DNA of 64,000 bases, from positions 3,985,040 to 4,049,039 of the forward strand of contig CAJSYZ010000009.1 in NCBI GenBank assembly GCA_910574455.1, read 5' to 3'. The position numbers and the translations under genes were made by a program. Shown here piece after piece: positions 10,101-21,900 of this stretch (its first letter is position 1; each line of letters starts with the position of its first letter). The notes under the pieces were generated by a model. It searched no databases, was not told the origin of the DNA, and saw only the letters and a program-made list of their open reading frames with translations. Source of the stretch: Trichaptum fuscoviolaceum (Eukaryota > Basidiomycota > Agaricomycetes > Hymenochaetales > Trichaptaceae).

Positions 10101-12762
10101 CGCGCCGACCGCGATCACCGACTGTATCTGAAGAGAGACCCGGCTGAGAACGAGTCCCACATCGAGAGGCTTGCTCAGACGATCTACCGGACGCGTGATT
10201 GCAACGGTCCGCCTGCACAGAACGACGACACGCGCTCGGAGGAAGTCGTCTTTGAGAGGGCACGACCACGACAGGCATTTGAACGAGATGGTCGAAAGTT
10301 GTCGAGAGGGAGGGGAAGCAGGACATCTGCAGACACGACGAGTCGCAGCCGCTCAAGGGTTGCTGGGCATAATAACAGACCTCGTCGATCTACACCGGCT
10401 GCCGCTAGACCTCGTAATCCTCTGTGGTTCGTGAACGATACAGTACCCTTTTCGGTGGAGCGCAGTGGGAAGACTTCAGAACTCCTCATAACGTACGACC
10501 CTCTGGGACCTGATGACAACGTTGTTCTTCCCGTGTCCGATCTAATGGACGTCCTGATAGAAATCTTGAAAACGGAACGGGACTGGGATGTCTTATCGTT
10601 TGTCCTTGTGCACCTTCCTGCGCAGCTCGCGAACAAGCATTTCTGGTGTGGACCGAAGTGTAAGGAGTCTATCAACAACCTGCTCGTACAGCTGTGCACA
10701 AGCATGTCCGAAGGAACACTCGGAAAATACATACCTCTCGAAGACATCTCAGTGCCTTCGAGAGTCCGTGATTCCCAGGGCTTAGCGTATCATATGCTAA
10801 CTGTGCTGGTTAGCTATCAGACTATCTTTGACCCTAAGATGCAAAACGTTCTCGTCGAGATGTTCTTAACGGGCCTCAGTGGACGTGGTGATACCGTGGT
10901 TGTCTGCTTGCATGCTTTGTCGCTATGTGCCTTTGAGATGGAGAGCTCCATTGTGAAGTTCCTTCCCCGGATTATGGAGAAGCTCTCGCAGATTATGTCG
11001 AGTCCCTCGATGGCCGTTCACATTCTCACATTCTTGAGTATGGTCGCGTCCCTTCCCCATCTCTACGCAAATTTTACGGAGAACGACTTCAAAATGGTTT
11101 TTGCTGTCGCCTTGCAATATCTTCAGCATCATAATCGACCAGAGACGCTTCTTGAAATATCGTTTGCCTTGGCTCAGCACGTACGGGTCATCTCGTACTA
11201 TGTCGTCTACGTATGGTTCCTTGCTTTGAAACTTTCCGAGAGGCCGCGGCATATCAAATTTATTGCCCGTCAACTACTGCTTGCAAACGAAGGGCGAGAA
11301 GATGTCGATGATCCGACGGAAGTATGTTTTGACTGGCTGGCTCGGTACACATACGCTAGTGCGGACCCTAAGCCTGCGCCATCCCTGCTCAGCGAGATTC
11401 TCGACAACCCAGCCGAGGGTCCTTCCACCTCACCAGACGTCGCGCAGGAGAAGTCGTGGGTGGTTGGGTATTCGATTGTCACAGTCAAGCTTCTTGCGAA
11501 GTCCGGTTGGTTGGAAGTTGTTTCCCGGAGAGCGTCGGGCACGACGAAATTCTTGTTGAAGAGCGAGAATGTGCCCCTTGTCGATCTGGGCGACGTCGAT
11601 CCGGACATGCTGACGATCCCTGCTGCGCTTATGATGGACAAGGATCCTCGGATTCTACTCAGAACGCCATCAGAGCTATCGGCACCTCCCGAGGTAAGCT
11701 AATTAGTTACCATTCGAGGCTATTACCCTTTGCTGACTCACGTAGTTCGATGAATTCAAGAAAATCTTTCATAGCAAGGACGCTGATGAAGACGCAGCTC
11801 CTCGTCCACATCCGATCACTGGCTACGTGTGGGAGGGATCTGCTCCTTCTCAGAGAAGAAAAGAAGTTGACATGGACCCTTCGTACCTCCCATTGCAGTT
11901 GTCCACGTATCCTGATATCCGTAACCGAGTACATCGCTCTAAAATTGTCAAAGATAAAAAATCGCTGATATCGACAATTCGCGTGCTGGATAGAACGCCC
12001 GTCATCGACACTCACAAAATCGGAGTTCTGTACGTCGCACCTGGACAAACGGACGAGGTCGAAATTCTTCGCAATACCTACGGATCGCCTGCTTATACCA
12101 GATTTCTCGAGGGTCTGGGACGACTGATTCAGATCAGAGGTCAGCAGGATGTATACACGGGTGGCTTAGAACCTGAAGAAGACGGCGAGTATGCTTATGC
12201 GTGGTGGGACGATATTGGTCAAATATTATACCACACTGCTACCATGATGCCAACTCATCCTGATGATCCTCACTGCACCGCGAAGAAGAGTCACATTGGA
12301 AATGATTCCGTACGAATTATCTGGAACGACTCCGGCCTCCCGTATCGGTTCCAGACGCTGTCGACGCAGTTCCAATTTGTGAACATCATCATCGAGCCGC
12401 ACTCACTTGGCGCAATCGCAGCGTATTCGAACAACCTGCACGAGAACGAGTACTTCAGGCTTACTGTCCAATGTGCAGAGGGCATGGCTGAATTCAGTCC
12501 TGTCGGAGATTTCAAAATCGTTTCGGCGAAGACATTGCCGTTGCTTGTAAGACAGATTAGTCTGGTCGCAGACTGGTATGCTTCCATCTTCAAGGACACG
12601 TCCCGCGATACCGTACAAGAGGAGACCATTACGAACTGGCGCTCACGACTTCAAACAATCAAAAAATTCGCAGATTCCGTACCTAACTCTCACGAGGCCT
12701 ACGCTAGCGATCCAGGAATTGTGGGCCAAGAGTCCTTCCGTGACTTTACTCCTGGATACTAA
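7184..12762 (+). CDS. TSC2: Tuberin (TSC2) homologue, Rap/Ran-GAP domain protein
   Basis: Three exons (7184-8907, 8987-11693, 11746-12762) give about 1815 residues, close to animal tuberin. The N-terminal 1470 residues are helical-repeat tuberin-type sequence with low-complexity Ser/Pro inserts. Exon 3 encodes the Rap/Ran-GAP domain (RTPVIDTHKIGVLYV, then KKSHIGNDSVRIIW). The Asn of HIGND (about residue 1663) is the catalytic asparagine thumb of this GAP class. TSC2 with TSC1 inactivates the GTPase Rheb and so restrains TORC1, at lysosome or vacuole surfaces. No stop or frameshift interrupts it, so it appears functional. The start could be the second Met (about 7226), because a 3' splice-like CAG lies between the two ATGs. 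Confidence 0.93.
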
Positions 12763-13902
12763 TCAATGACATAACGATCTGCCTTTGTTTTCTTTCCTAA
12801 TGCCGGGGACTTGTTTGGAATAATTCCTATCCTTTTAATGGTGGATCAATTCTCAAATTTTACGCCTTTCTTATGCTCTTTGTCAATCTCATGATGTAGT
12901 CTAGCCTGTACGACTTGGTTTTTTGTTTTTTTCTAATTTCATGTTCGTTTACAATCATACCCCAACTTAGGAGTCAAAGCGTAGCCTTTCCCAGTCATCT
13001 GTATCTGATCGATTGTAAGTTATACATTCTTCTGAAGGTGGTTGTCCTCTGACAGCTAACTAATTTACAGGCGACCTATGTCCTCGATCACTAGAGTTGG
13101 CGCTGCGGGTCTTAATGACATTGCTGTTATTCAGCTTGCTGGTCTCAATGCTAAATACGGAGATTGAGAGGCGCCCAGTGCTACTATGCTCTGTCCATTT
13201 GAAACAATTGCATGATGAGTCGGCCCTCCACATACGTTCAAGATCAAATGCCGCTAGGAATCTGACCAAGTACTTAGTACTTCTTAACGCCTGTCATAGG
13301 ACTTCAAATTGGTCAAGCAGAGAGTTCTAGGCCAGCAGCGTTATTCGTCCTGTAGAATCACTTCCCTCCATCGGTAGTAGAGCAATTCAGAGATGAGTGT
13401 GAATGCAATTATCTGAACGAAAACGAGTATCGCAGACAGCTGAATATTTTTCTACTCAGAGGACAGAGACTGAGAACGGACCCGGAAGCGGCGGCCGAAA
13501 TGAGTGAATACCCACCCGGAACCAACACCGCACTTCGTCTTTCTCGCTGAACCATTGATTTGAAGTCATGCGCCGGAGTAAAGCTGTGCGTGCAAATCAT
13601 AAATATGCTTTGATTGGCCAAAAAGGTGTTCGGACTCCGTCACGGTGACAGCTTGAATGGTTTTCACCCGTGCCAAGACACCGGTTAACGACACTGACCC
13701 AGTATGCTTGAAATTGGACATCGCTTCCGACCAATCTGTACCAGATGCCTCGCTCTACGCTGTCTCTTCGAGCTAGGCATGCCACACAATTTCCTTCGGC
13801 CAGTCGCTGGTGCGCTCTACAAACACTTTCAGCGGTGTCACATCCGACTGTCAGCTTTGTAGCGGACATAATTTAGGCTGTCAAGTCGTGCTGAAAATCA
13901 AG
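12763..13902. other. Intergenic, no gene seen
   Basis: T-rich sequence just after the tuberin stop is the likely 3' UTR. GTAAGT at about 13016 and TTTACAG at 13070 look like an intron, but no coding exons flank them. Short ORFs at 13.1-13.9 kb lack recognisable content. Confidence 0.4.
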
Positions 13903-13908
13903 TATAAA
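13903..13908 (+). promoter_or_regulatory. TATA box of the small secreted protein gene
   Basis: TATAAA lies 94 bp before the ATG at 13997 in the context AGTATAAAGGCAGG. This spacing suits a fungal TATA promoter with a short 5' UTR of about 60 nt. Confidence 0.6.
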
Positions 13909-13996
13909 GGCAGGGCTGCATCGACGGTAAACATCAAGGACATCACAGTCTTAGCAGTCAAGCAGCTCAGCTCCATCAAAGCCTCTACACTTCACG

Positions 13997-14525
13997 ATGC
14001 GCTTCACCAACGCCTTCACTGTCCTTGCGGCCTCCGTCTTCTTTGCGTCCGCTAACTGTGCTTCAGTCCACGAAGACCTCGCAAGTGAGTCCGAAACAGT
14101 CTCTCTATCATACTCAGATCAACTCATCGCAATATAACATCTCAGTCGCGCTTTCCCGCCTCCAGGGCCTCCATGCTGAAGTGTACGCCAGGGCTGAACC
14201 TGCTGTAATCACGTACGTCTTTCTTTCTTTCTATCCGTCCGGCCTCTAATTTGTAACTTTACTATAGGACTGATATTACTACCATCGTCAATGACGGAAC
14301 TGGCTTAGCGAAGGATATTGCTACACTCATCAAGGACATTCAGGCCAGCCCAGCGGAAGCTTCGAAGCCGGACGCGGCTACCATCCTGTAAGCACGGTAA
14401 TCTGAGTTGCTGCACAATCTAATACGCGAGGTATGCCTGATAGGGTTGACGCCACCAAGGTCGCAAACGACATTACGACGCTCATCAACGACATCGCAAC
14501 CCTCGCGAAAGACGCGAAGAACTAG
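13997..14525 (+). CDS. Small secreted helical protein, 118 aa
   Basis: Four exons (13997-14084, 14146-14212, 14268-14387, 14444-14525) add up to exactly 119 codons with clean GT-AG joins. The protein opens with a signal peptide (MRFTNAFTVLAASVFFASA). The mature part is cysteine-free and alpha-helical, with a twice-repeated motif (DITTIVNDGTGLAKDIATLI and DITTLINDIATLAKDA). Codon choice favours C-ending codons, which suggests strong expression. A TATA box lies 94 bp upstream. The protein resembles the secreted proteins at 56519 and 59545 in style, not in clear homology. Possible roles are cell-wall association or effector-like secretion, but nothing in the sequence decides this. Confidence 0.8.
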
Positions 14526-14910
14526 AGCAGGCTGGGGTTCTTCTAGTGGTGTGAGGACTTCTTCCTCCGGACTTGATTGTCGTCCTCGATTTAGTCTCCG
14601 CATACTAGTTATTCGTAGCCTTAGTTTCTTGGCGCTTTGTATTGTGTATCCGGCAGTGATGATGGTTTGCTCCCCCTCACTTGTCATTAATACAGTTATT
14701 CAAGACAAATAGATTTGAATGCTATACATGAGCTTGTCATGAAAAGGGCTTCCGGGTACTTACATAGACACAGTGAAAGACCACTGGAAGTTGAAAGCAG
14801 GAAATCGAAAGTTTATGGTTTATTTGTTATGAAAGGATTGACCAAACACTAGTACGGAAGCATATTCCACATTCCCACTGCCTGTCCTTCTCTCATCGAC
14901 CTCCGCGACG

Positions 14911-16808
14911 ATGAAGTGCCTCGACGTTGGCTTGGGCACTCTTCTCGTCTACAATGGCCTTCCCAACGCTGACATTCTAGCAAACCAATGCTTGATGCAA
15001 ACCTATCTGGGCACGTTCGGTGGCCAAAGCCTCTTCGTCACTTCACAAGAGTGGTTCGAACAAAGCAATCTATCTTGGGCTTTCCCGGATGGAAGATGGG
15101 AAGACATTCCTGATCAGACGACGGAGATAGCTGTGGTATACCAAAACGCTGTCGAGACCGAACTCCTTAAAGCAGAAGACACTCGCTTCCCTTGGAATTG
15201 GTTCGACGAACGTCTGGACGCCGTTATGCAGAGTTTGGATTGGGCGTACTATGCGCCACCCGTTCCACAGGAAGAGGTCCTTGAATGTAACCCATCTGTC
15301 GCACGATCACTGGAAGTGGAGACTCTGTGTAACAATCGGGTGCCGGACGAAGACTTCGAGGACGGAGATGCAACTTGGGAGAATGTATACAGTCAAGACC
15401 AGCTGATATTAGAAGGTACAGATGAAGAGGCGGAAGCAATCGATGAACCTTTCTTCTATGAACCAGCCATAATGGCCTTGCACAGATCGCCCAAAGCCAC
15501 TATCCTTGCCTTCCGAAATCTTTCGTCCACCACCATCAAACTCGATACGCTCCTTGATCCCTCGTACAAGATTGGCTTGGTACCTTACCCTCCATCTGCT
15601 GTCGTTCCTGTGCCGGCCGATGACATCTCACGTGTGCGTAGGCTTCTCAGCAGCTTGAAGTTCGAGGAGTCCGTATCAAAGCTGGTTAACATCATCTCTG
15701 TCACGAGCATGCGCAAGGACATTACTTGGCTGACTGGGGAGGCGAATGATAGCCCGATCGAGAGCAGACATTCGTTCGTTCCTGACACTCGGGTAGCGGC
15801 TTCGTGGATCAAGGACCAGATTGAGGGCACCGGCGCCGAGTGCGAATTGCGTCCGTTCCTTCAAGGTTTCGCGCCAAACGTAATTTGGTAAGTCTTCTAT
15901 GAATCCACTAATAGATTGGATGCTAACAATACAATTAGTCGATATACCGCTACGGAGAATACCACGTCTCTTGTCCTACTCAGCGCACACTATGATTCCC
16001 GCGGGTCATTTGGAAGCACTCGCGCTCCAGGCGGTGATGACGACGGGTCAGGAACGACCGCCATCCTCGCCATAGCGCGCAGTATTGCCTTGTCAGGAGT
16101 CACGTTCAAATCGAATGTTGAGCTCTGCTTGTTTGCTGGCGAAGAACAAGGACTGCTTGGATCGAGAGCGTATGCGCGTGAGTGTTATCCCATACCTCGT
16201 CTACAACTTCCTGACCTCCGACTTCTTGTAAGGCGAGCTCAGAGCCGCTGATGCGAACATCACTGTCATGATTCAAGCAGACATGCTTGCGTACCGCAAA
16301 CCCGGAGAGCCTCCTCAACTTGGCCTACCTGATTTGTAAGTCAACACTACTGTTAACTTCATTTGATGCATTTAAAGCTAATAATCTAATAATATTGTCT
16401 TCTAGGATTGGTACGCCTGAAGTAGCTCAACTAGTGGCGAACATCTCTGCTCTGTACAGTCCTGAGCTTGAAGTCGGGGTTACTCCCGCTTGTTGTAGTG
16501 ACCACCAGGTATGTGGACGATATTTGAACTCACTTTTCGTCCGCCCAACCTTTCTATTATGCAGTCATTCCATGAACAAGGCTTCGCTTCAACTCAAGTC
16601 TTCGAGCGTGCCGGCCCCATCGCGGACCCGATGTACCATAACAGCGGGGATCTCAGCGAACGCACTGGATATGATCTTCAACAAGCGCGAAGCATCGCTA
16701 AAGTGCAGGTAAGGCCTCGTCCACTTCCTTCTCGGCTCCTTATGGCTAATTGATTACTTGTAGTTCGCTACGCTTCTGCATGCGGCAGGGTTCAGTCTTC
16801 CAAATTAA
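14911..16808 (+). CDS. M28-family zinc metallopeptidase (aminopeptidase-like)
   Basis: Exon 1 (14911 to about 15887) encodes an N-terminal region of about 325 residues. Later exons carry the M28 zinc core: SAHYDSRG (metal-binding His and Asp), GGDDDGSGT (bridging Asp), FAGEEQGLLGS (catalytic Glu pair), IQADMLAYR (Asp), and a C-terminal His region (DPMYHNSGDL). The order and spacing match fungal M28 leucyl aminopeptidase-like enzymes, which bind two zinc ions and remove N-terminal residues. Five introns of about 50-60 nt were inferred. The stop is at 16806-16808. The first residues (MKCLDVGLGTLLVYNG) are not a clean signal peptide, so secretion is uncertain. The long N-terminal extension without a recognised domain is longer than the minimal enzyme. 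Confidence 0.87.
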
Positions 16809-17101
16809 TAGAGATTGCTACTCGATAATGTTATTAGTATTGGCTTCGCTTTCTATCAATGGGATATTTGCTTTTGGATCTGTTGTCTTCTTTCGTTCGC
16901 CATCAATTAATATGTGAAGAACCCACGCTTACTAGCCATCAGGATACTCAAAACTAAGCTACCGTATGACTGTGTTCCTTCGTGCTGTAAGTAATACTGT
17001 TATGCTCAGTAATTCCCATTAATTCTAATTGATGGTATTAGTCTTGGGGTGGCCGCCAATTCTTCTCCAAGACTGAAAATATCCACAGTTTTAATCATGA
17101 A

Positions 17102-17653
17102 GTGTCAGTTGATAGTCACACCGTATCGCAACCAATCACGACTAAAGCGTCGCTGCTGACCGCGGCTGGGGCCACGACTGACACACCCCCAAGTAATTCA
17201 CCGACAGTGCCACCAAACAAATCTTCATCCGTTGCGCATATTGTAGGAGGTGCGCTCCATGGCAGCCGCCGCGCCTCCAAGCGCACCTCCTACAATATAA
17301 GTTACGTATGGGCTGAAGGTAACCACGCTGTGACTGGCGAGGGGGTACATGCGCGGTATCGTTGGATGAGGCGGCACGTCTATTCCCCGCGGATCCATAC
17401 TCGGGCACGTCTGCGGTGCATGGTCGCTGAAAGGGAGCCCAAATCTTCTATGGTTTTAAGTTCAACATGGCGTTGGGTGAAAACTTGTCTCGTGCAAGAA
17501 GTAGCGATGACATCTCTTCGGTAAGGTACGAGGTATCCGAACTACGTGCTGAGATGGCCAGACTTAGGTAGAGCACCTCATTTCAAATCGCTCCAGCTGG
17601 GCGGAATACCTGATGAATTCCCGATAGTGCCACCTCCAGAGTACGTTGGGTGA
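17102..17653 (+). pseudogene. Broken copy of the PPxY single-pass membrane protein
   Basis: Fragments of the same architecture as the genes at 3050 and 17892 appear in order but in different frames. There is a Ser/Thr/Pro-rich stalk (TTDTPPSNSPTVPPNKSSS), then the start of a membrane helix (HIVGGAL) that is abruptly replaced by an inverted repeat. Next comes a cytosolic coiled-coil SSVRYEVSELRAEMARLR that ends in TAG. After a +1 or -1 shift the terminal VPPPEYVG with its own stop follows at 17653. No membrane helix can be read. The N-terminal signal and ectodomain were not found, although a splice-like GTAAGT...TATTAG pair lies at about 16987-17041. Best explained as a decayed tandem duplicate of the next gene downstream. 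Confidence 0.65.
17238..17298. repeat. Perfect 19 bp inverted repeat with 23 nt loop
   Basis: ATATTGTAGGAGGTGCGCT at 17238-17256 is matched by its exact reverse complement at 17280-17298. The left arm is the codons for the start of a membrane helix (IVGGAL). The right arm is the same sequence flipped, as if copied back from the opposite strand. Confidence 0.95.
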
Positions 17654-17891
17654 TGATCGGTGGTCTGGCGACTTCGGCCATGCGTTAGCCTTTGTTATTA
17701 TCACTCCGGTGCGTTACTAACGTTGTGCTTCATCCAACAGAACTCATGTATCTTGTAGCGAGCTCTTAGGGCTAGATTGTTGACATGCGCACCCTTGCTC
17801 TTCCCCATGACAAAATGCGCGTGAACTCCAGGATGCTCGATTCGCCCTTCGACCTATTTCATTCTCTCAACTGCTGAAATTCACTAGGACT

Positions 17892-18656
17892 ATGTCGACA
17901 ACTTTTTCTTGGTCCCAGGGAGGTCTATCTCCCGTCCGCGGTTCTTCGCAACACTGGGAAGAATCCCTCGTAACGAGTCCTGCGGAGAAGGAAACTGGCT
18001 CATGGTCTGATGGGAACGTCATCCCTTTAACTACTTCTACGCCACAGCCAACACTGGCAAGCGTAGGCTCCACATCTACTCTATCAACAACCACAGCATC
18101 GGATGGTAGTCAACATTCAGCAGGTACTGAGGAGAATCACGAAAAGGACCACGATGGCTCAGACAGGCAAGCGCCTGTTGGTGCCATAGCTAGCGGAACT
18201 ACAACGTTCATTGTTTTGTTGATCGGGATGGCTTTGGCCATATGGATAATCCGCCGAAAACGACAACGGCGAAAGTCTCGAGGAAAACACCCGGCAGTCT
18301 CGTTGACTCCCTCCTTCGAAGAGGATGCCGTTGTCTCTAGCCAGATTGAGCCCTTCTTGGCGCCGGAATCTTCGGGAAACCTGGGCCAGACGTCGGTAAA
18401 CGAAAAAGCTGAAGATTTTACACCTTACGGTAGTTCAGCAACGAGGGGATTCTTCGAGTACGCTCAGCAAGAGCGAGGGCCGATTCAGCACGTTTCAAAT
18501 ACGCCCGAACCATCATCCATTCAACGAGAGATATCTGAGATGCGTGCGGAAATTGAACGGCTCAGGCGGGTTGCTCTAAGAGCGAGTTTCAGTGGCGGAG
18601 AGAGCACAGATGGACACGGCGTAACAACCGTACCTCCCCCGGCTTACGAGGAGTGA
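17892..18656 (+). CDS. Single-pass membrane protein with C-terminal PPxY motif
   Basis: Uninterrupted ORF of 254 residues. A Ser/Thr-rich N-terminal region of about 100 residues has no clear signal peptide, so the protein may be a type III membrane protein or may lack an upstream exon. One membrane helix follows (TTFIVLLIGMALAIWII, about 109-125), then RRKRQRRKSRGK, which places the C-terminus in the cytosol. The tail has acidic and Ser-rich stretches, a short coiled-coil EISEMRAEIERLR, and ends PPPAYEE, containing PPAY (PPxY). It shares the helix, basic stop and coiled-coil plus PPxY ending with the gene at 3050 and the pseudogene just upstream. The function is unknown. A WW-domain ligand is inferred from the motif. 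Confidence 0.72.
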   Translation: MSTTFSWSQGGLSPVRGSSQHWEESLVTSPAEKETGSWSDGNVIPLTTSTPQPTLASVGSTSTLSTTTASDGSQHSAGTEENHEKDHDGSDRQAPVGAIASGTTTFIVLLIGMALAIWIIRRKRQRRKSRGKHPAVSLTPSFEEDAVVSSQIEPFLAPESSGNLGQTSVNEKAEDFTPYGSSATRGFFEYAQQERGPIQHVSNTPEPSSIQREISEMRAEIERLRRVALRASFSGGESTDGHGVTTVPPPAYEE

Positions 18657-18961
18657 TTGCTCTACGTTCAATCAGAAAAGTCTGTGACGGATGTCGTACA
18701 TATGATCATTTGTTATCTTCGCCCCACCATCTGTTGCTGGTTATCTGTACTGTAGTATAGCCCCGACATCGTTGAGATTGCCGATTTGCTACTGTTTGTA
18801 GCCGCCAGCGAATAAGAAACAGGTGCCCCGTCTGTTGTGCAGAGCTCAAGGTAGGCTGATTTTGTGATTGAGTAAGTGTAAGAAATGGAAGATATAATAC
18901 AATGACCCGGAATGTCAACAAGTTGCGGTACAATATACTTGGAAGTGGAAGGAATAGGCTG

Positions 18962-21900
18962 TCATTGACTAGGCGCCGTCTCTCGACTCTCCATAGAAAC
19001 GCTTTCTCTCAAGCAGCGACTCATAATCTCCATGTAAGATTGGCTAGCACGGTAAGCCTTGCTCTGCGAAGCTTCGTCCTTAGATAATTGTCAATTATTG
19101 GCAGGTTTATTACAGTGGTTAAAGCTCACCAAGTCGATTGATTCCAGTTTTTCTAACACCCTAACCACTACTGAACTGGCCTCGGCGCGGAAAGACCCTG
19201 CGTCCGGGACGGTCAAGAGCCGCAGTGTCGATGATTTCAAATGGGATTGCGACTGTGATAGAGTCAGCGTCCCATGCGACTGCGACTGGGCCAAAGAAAA
19301 TGGTCGTCGACGATCCAAAGCATCAGCCGACGAAGAGCTTGATGAGTAATAGGATACGTGTACTAGTAGTAGATGAAGGAGCATTTCGATGTTGGCTGAA
19401 GATTATAATATAAGTCTTCTGAATGGCGAGGAAGCAACTTAGAGTACATACAGAGAATCGCTTCCGCATTCAACCTCTTTTCTAGAACACTCTTTTCGAG
19501 TGTTCGACATACTAGTGAGCGGCGTTGGCCTGCGTCAAGTCGGCGCAACGATTCAACATCTCCACCGATAATCTAATTATAAGACGATTATTAATTAAAA
19601 GGAACAGTATAGATTCTACAGTCAGTACTGACCTCCTCAATATTATCGATGCGCACATGATCCCTATGTGTGAGGTCTGAGCTGAGGTCCACGATGTCTT
19701 TCAGCGTGCCGAGCAGATCTTCACAAAGATCTTCCAATACATCCACTACGTTTTTCACGCTTGGGAGAGGTACTGAACGAAACAAGTTAGCATCAAGACT
19801 GATACGTGCACGAAGGAGAATAGACATTACTTGATATTCCAGACGAACGCTCATCTCGGCGGGAGGTCAAGATGGGAGAGAGAACGATCACAGGCTCGCC
19901 GTCTGTAAAGAGTCAGCTGGAAGAACTTCGACGGAGGAAGAAGGGCGGTACCTTCGATATTAGTGGTCACAGATAGGTACACAATCAACGAAGACCTCAG
20001 TTTTTGGACTGCTCTGGAAACCTTTGCTTCAAACTTTGATTCCGAGGAGTCGTACCCTTGAAATAAGAAAAAGGGTTAGTATATTTTTCACAAGCGAGAT
20101 TGTTGAGCAAACCTGGTAGACGTGTCTCTGATTCAGAAACTTCAGTTTCATCGGAAGGCCTTATCGACTCGATCCATTTGGAAGACCCAATGGTCCGAGC
20201 AGCAAGCCCCAAAACTGCATTATGTAAACCACCAAAGCCAGTGTTTGTTGCAAACTTATGAATATATTAATAAGATGAAGGATGATTGTTATAGCATAAT
20301 AAAGGGACTTACTAGGTCTATCTTAGGAACCGAAGACACAACTAGCCCACATAAGTCCACAAGGAGATTTAGCTCCTCTAAGATTGACAGCGAGAGATTT
20401 GCAACATCCTGCTTCAGCATGATAATGAATGTCTCGCGATGATTGTAAAGGAAGTCTAAACCCTGACATAAAAAAGCATTCAGTTACGTATGACTAACTT
20501 CATAAGCGACAACGAAATTTACTTGTTTAAGGCAAGTGGTGTGCTTTTGTCCAAGAGCCGCGAGCATTGCTCCAGCCAACTGCAGAGTAGGGAGCAGGAG
20601 CTGATGATAACGATGGATTGCAGACGGCAAGAAGCTATCCTGGTCTGCAAGTTAATGTTAGTCAGAAGCAGATAAAGCAACCAAGGAACTACGTGCCTGC
20701 GAACGATTCGTCTGCCTCCGGTCTCGAATCAATAAAATCTACCTGTGAAAGGATAGGAAGAAGGCGATTTTCTATCAATTTATCCGCGCCTTGCCTAGTT
20801 TGTGCGAGGCGGATTAGGAAGGACATCTTCGCCTCATAGACATACAGAGCGTTCAGATCATCCGGATCCGGACGAAGCACTGCTTGCAAATCTGCGTCGG
20901 CATCTTTCAGGCTGTGCACAAAATTCGACAAAAGGCCAAATCGGTCCAGCGACACAATGATAGAATGTCTGAAGTCAAGCCTTGACAATCGTGCTAGAGC
21001 TTCAAGAAGTGAGAATGCGACTGTTTTCCAAACTTCCGTTCCGTCTATTGCGTCTTTTGAAATAGCGGTGGCGAAGCGATCTAAGACTTGTTTTATCACA
21101 GCAAAGCAACTATGCTCAAGTGACTGGGACTCGTCACTATGATGTTTTGAACCGTTTGTCGACGATGATAGAGAAGACGATAGGCTTGTGGAAAGATCGT
21201 CCATAGCCGAAGCACCCATAGGCTGAGATACGAGGTGAAGGAAGTTGACTATTGAGGCGTACAAGTTTCCACGAACCAACTCCCGTCTGTGCTTGTCAAG
21301 AAGACATTCTAGCATATGTCGCAGCAACGCAACCATCCTTTCGGCAGGTAAGGCCGACAGCTCCAGACTATCGCCTGCAGAGACTAAGGTCGCTTGTCTC
21401 CTTTCTTCGCGAAGTTTGGTGATAAGCAGCAGTAGCGCTTCCGAAAGAAGAGTAGCAGATGATTCTGGGAGCGCATTAGAGCGGATGGTAGGGGGGATAA
21501 CGTGTAGTAAGTCGAATATGATATTCTCTCGTTGGTCATAGGCGATTTTATTGAAGCACTTCGTTAAGACGACGTCCAGAAGTCGTTTCCATGACTCATA
21601 GCCAATGCTGAGAGCATTTTGGACCTCGCGGCGATTGTTTTCTACAACGCAGCTTTCCAGGATATACTTCGTCTCTTGGTTCAACTGTTCGACTTGTGCC
21701 ATCGTCGCGATATGTCCGTCCTGGAGAAGCGTGCGCCTGGCATTGCTGAGAAGCTCGAACAAAGCAGTGCGATCCACAACTTCGCAGCCATTCTCATCCG
21801 CTCGGATACATAATTGTAGTTTAAGCGCTTTGTAGAACTGCAAATCAACCGGAGAGACTGCAATGCTGTCGTACCACTCGAATTCTAGAGACTGGAACAA

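Noticed and set aside
13597..13869. Minus-strand ORF of 90 codons upstream of the small secreted gene
   Set aside because: No recognisable domain. It overlaps the upstream region of the secreted gene next to its TATA box, and its composition looks random.
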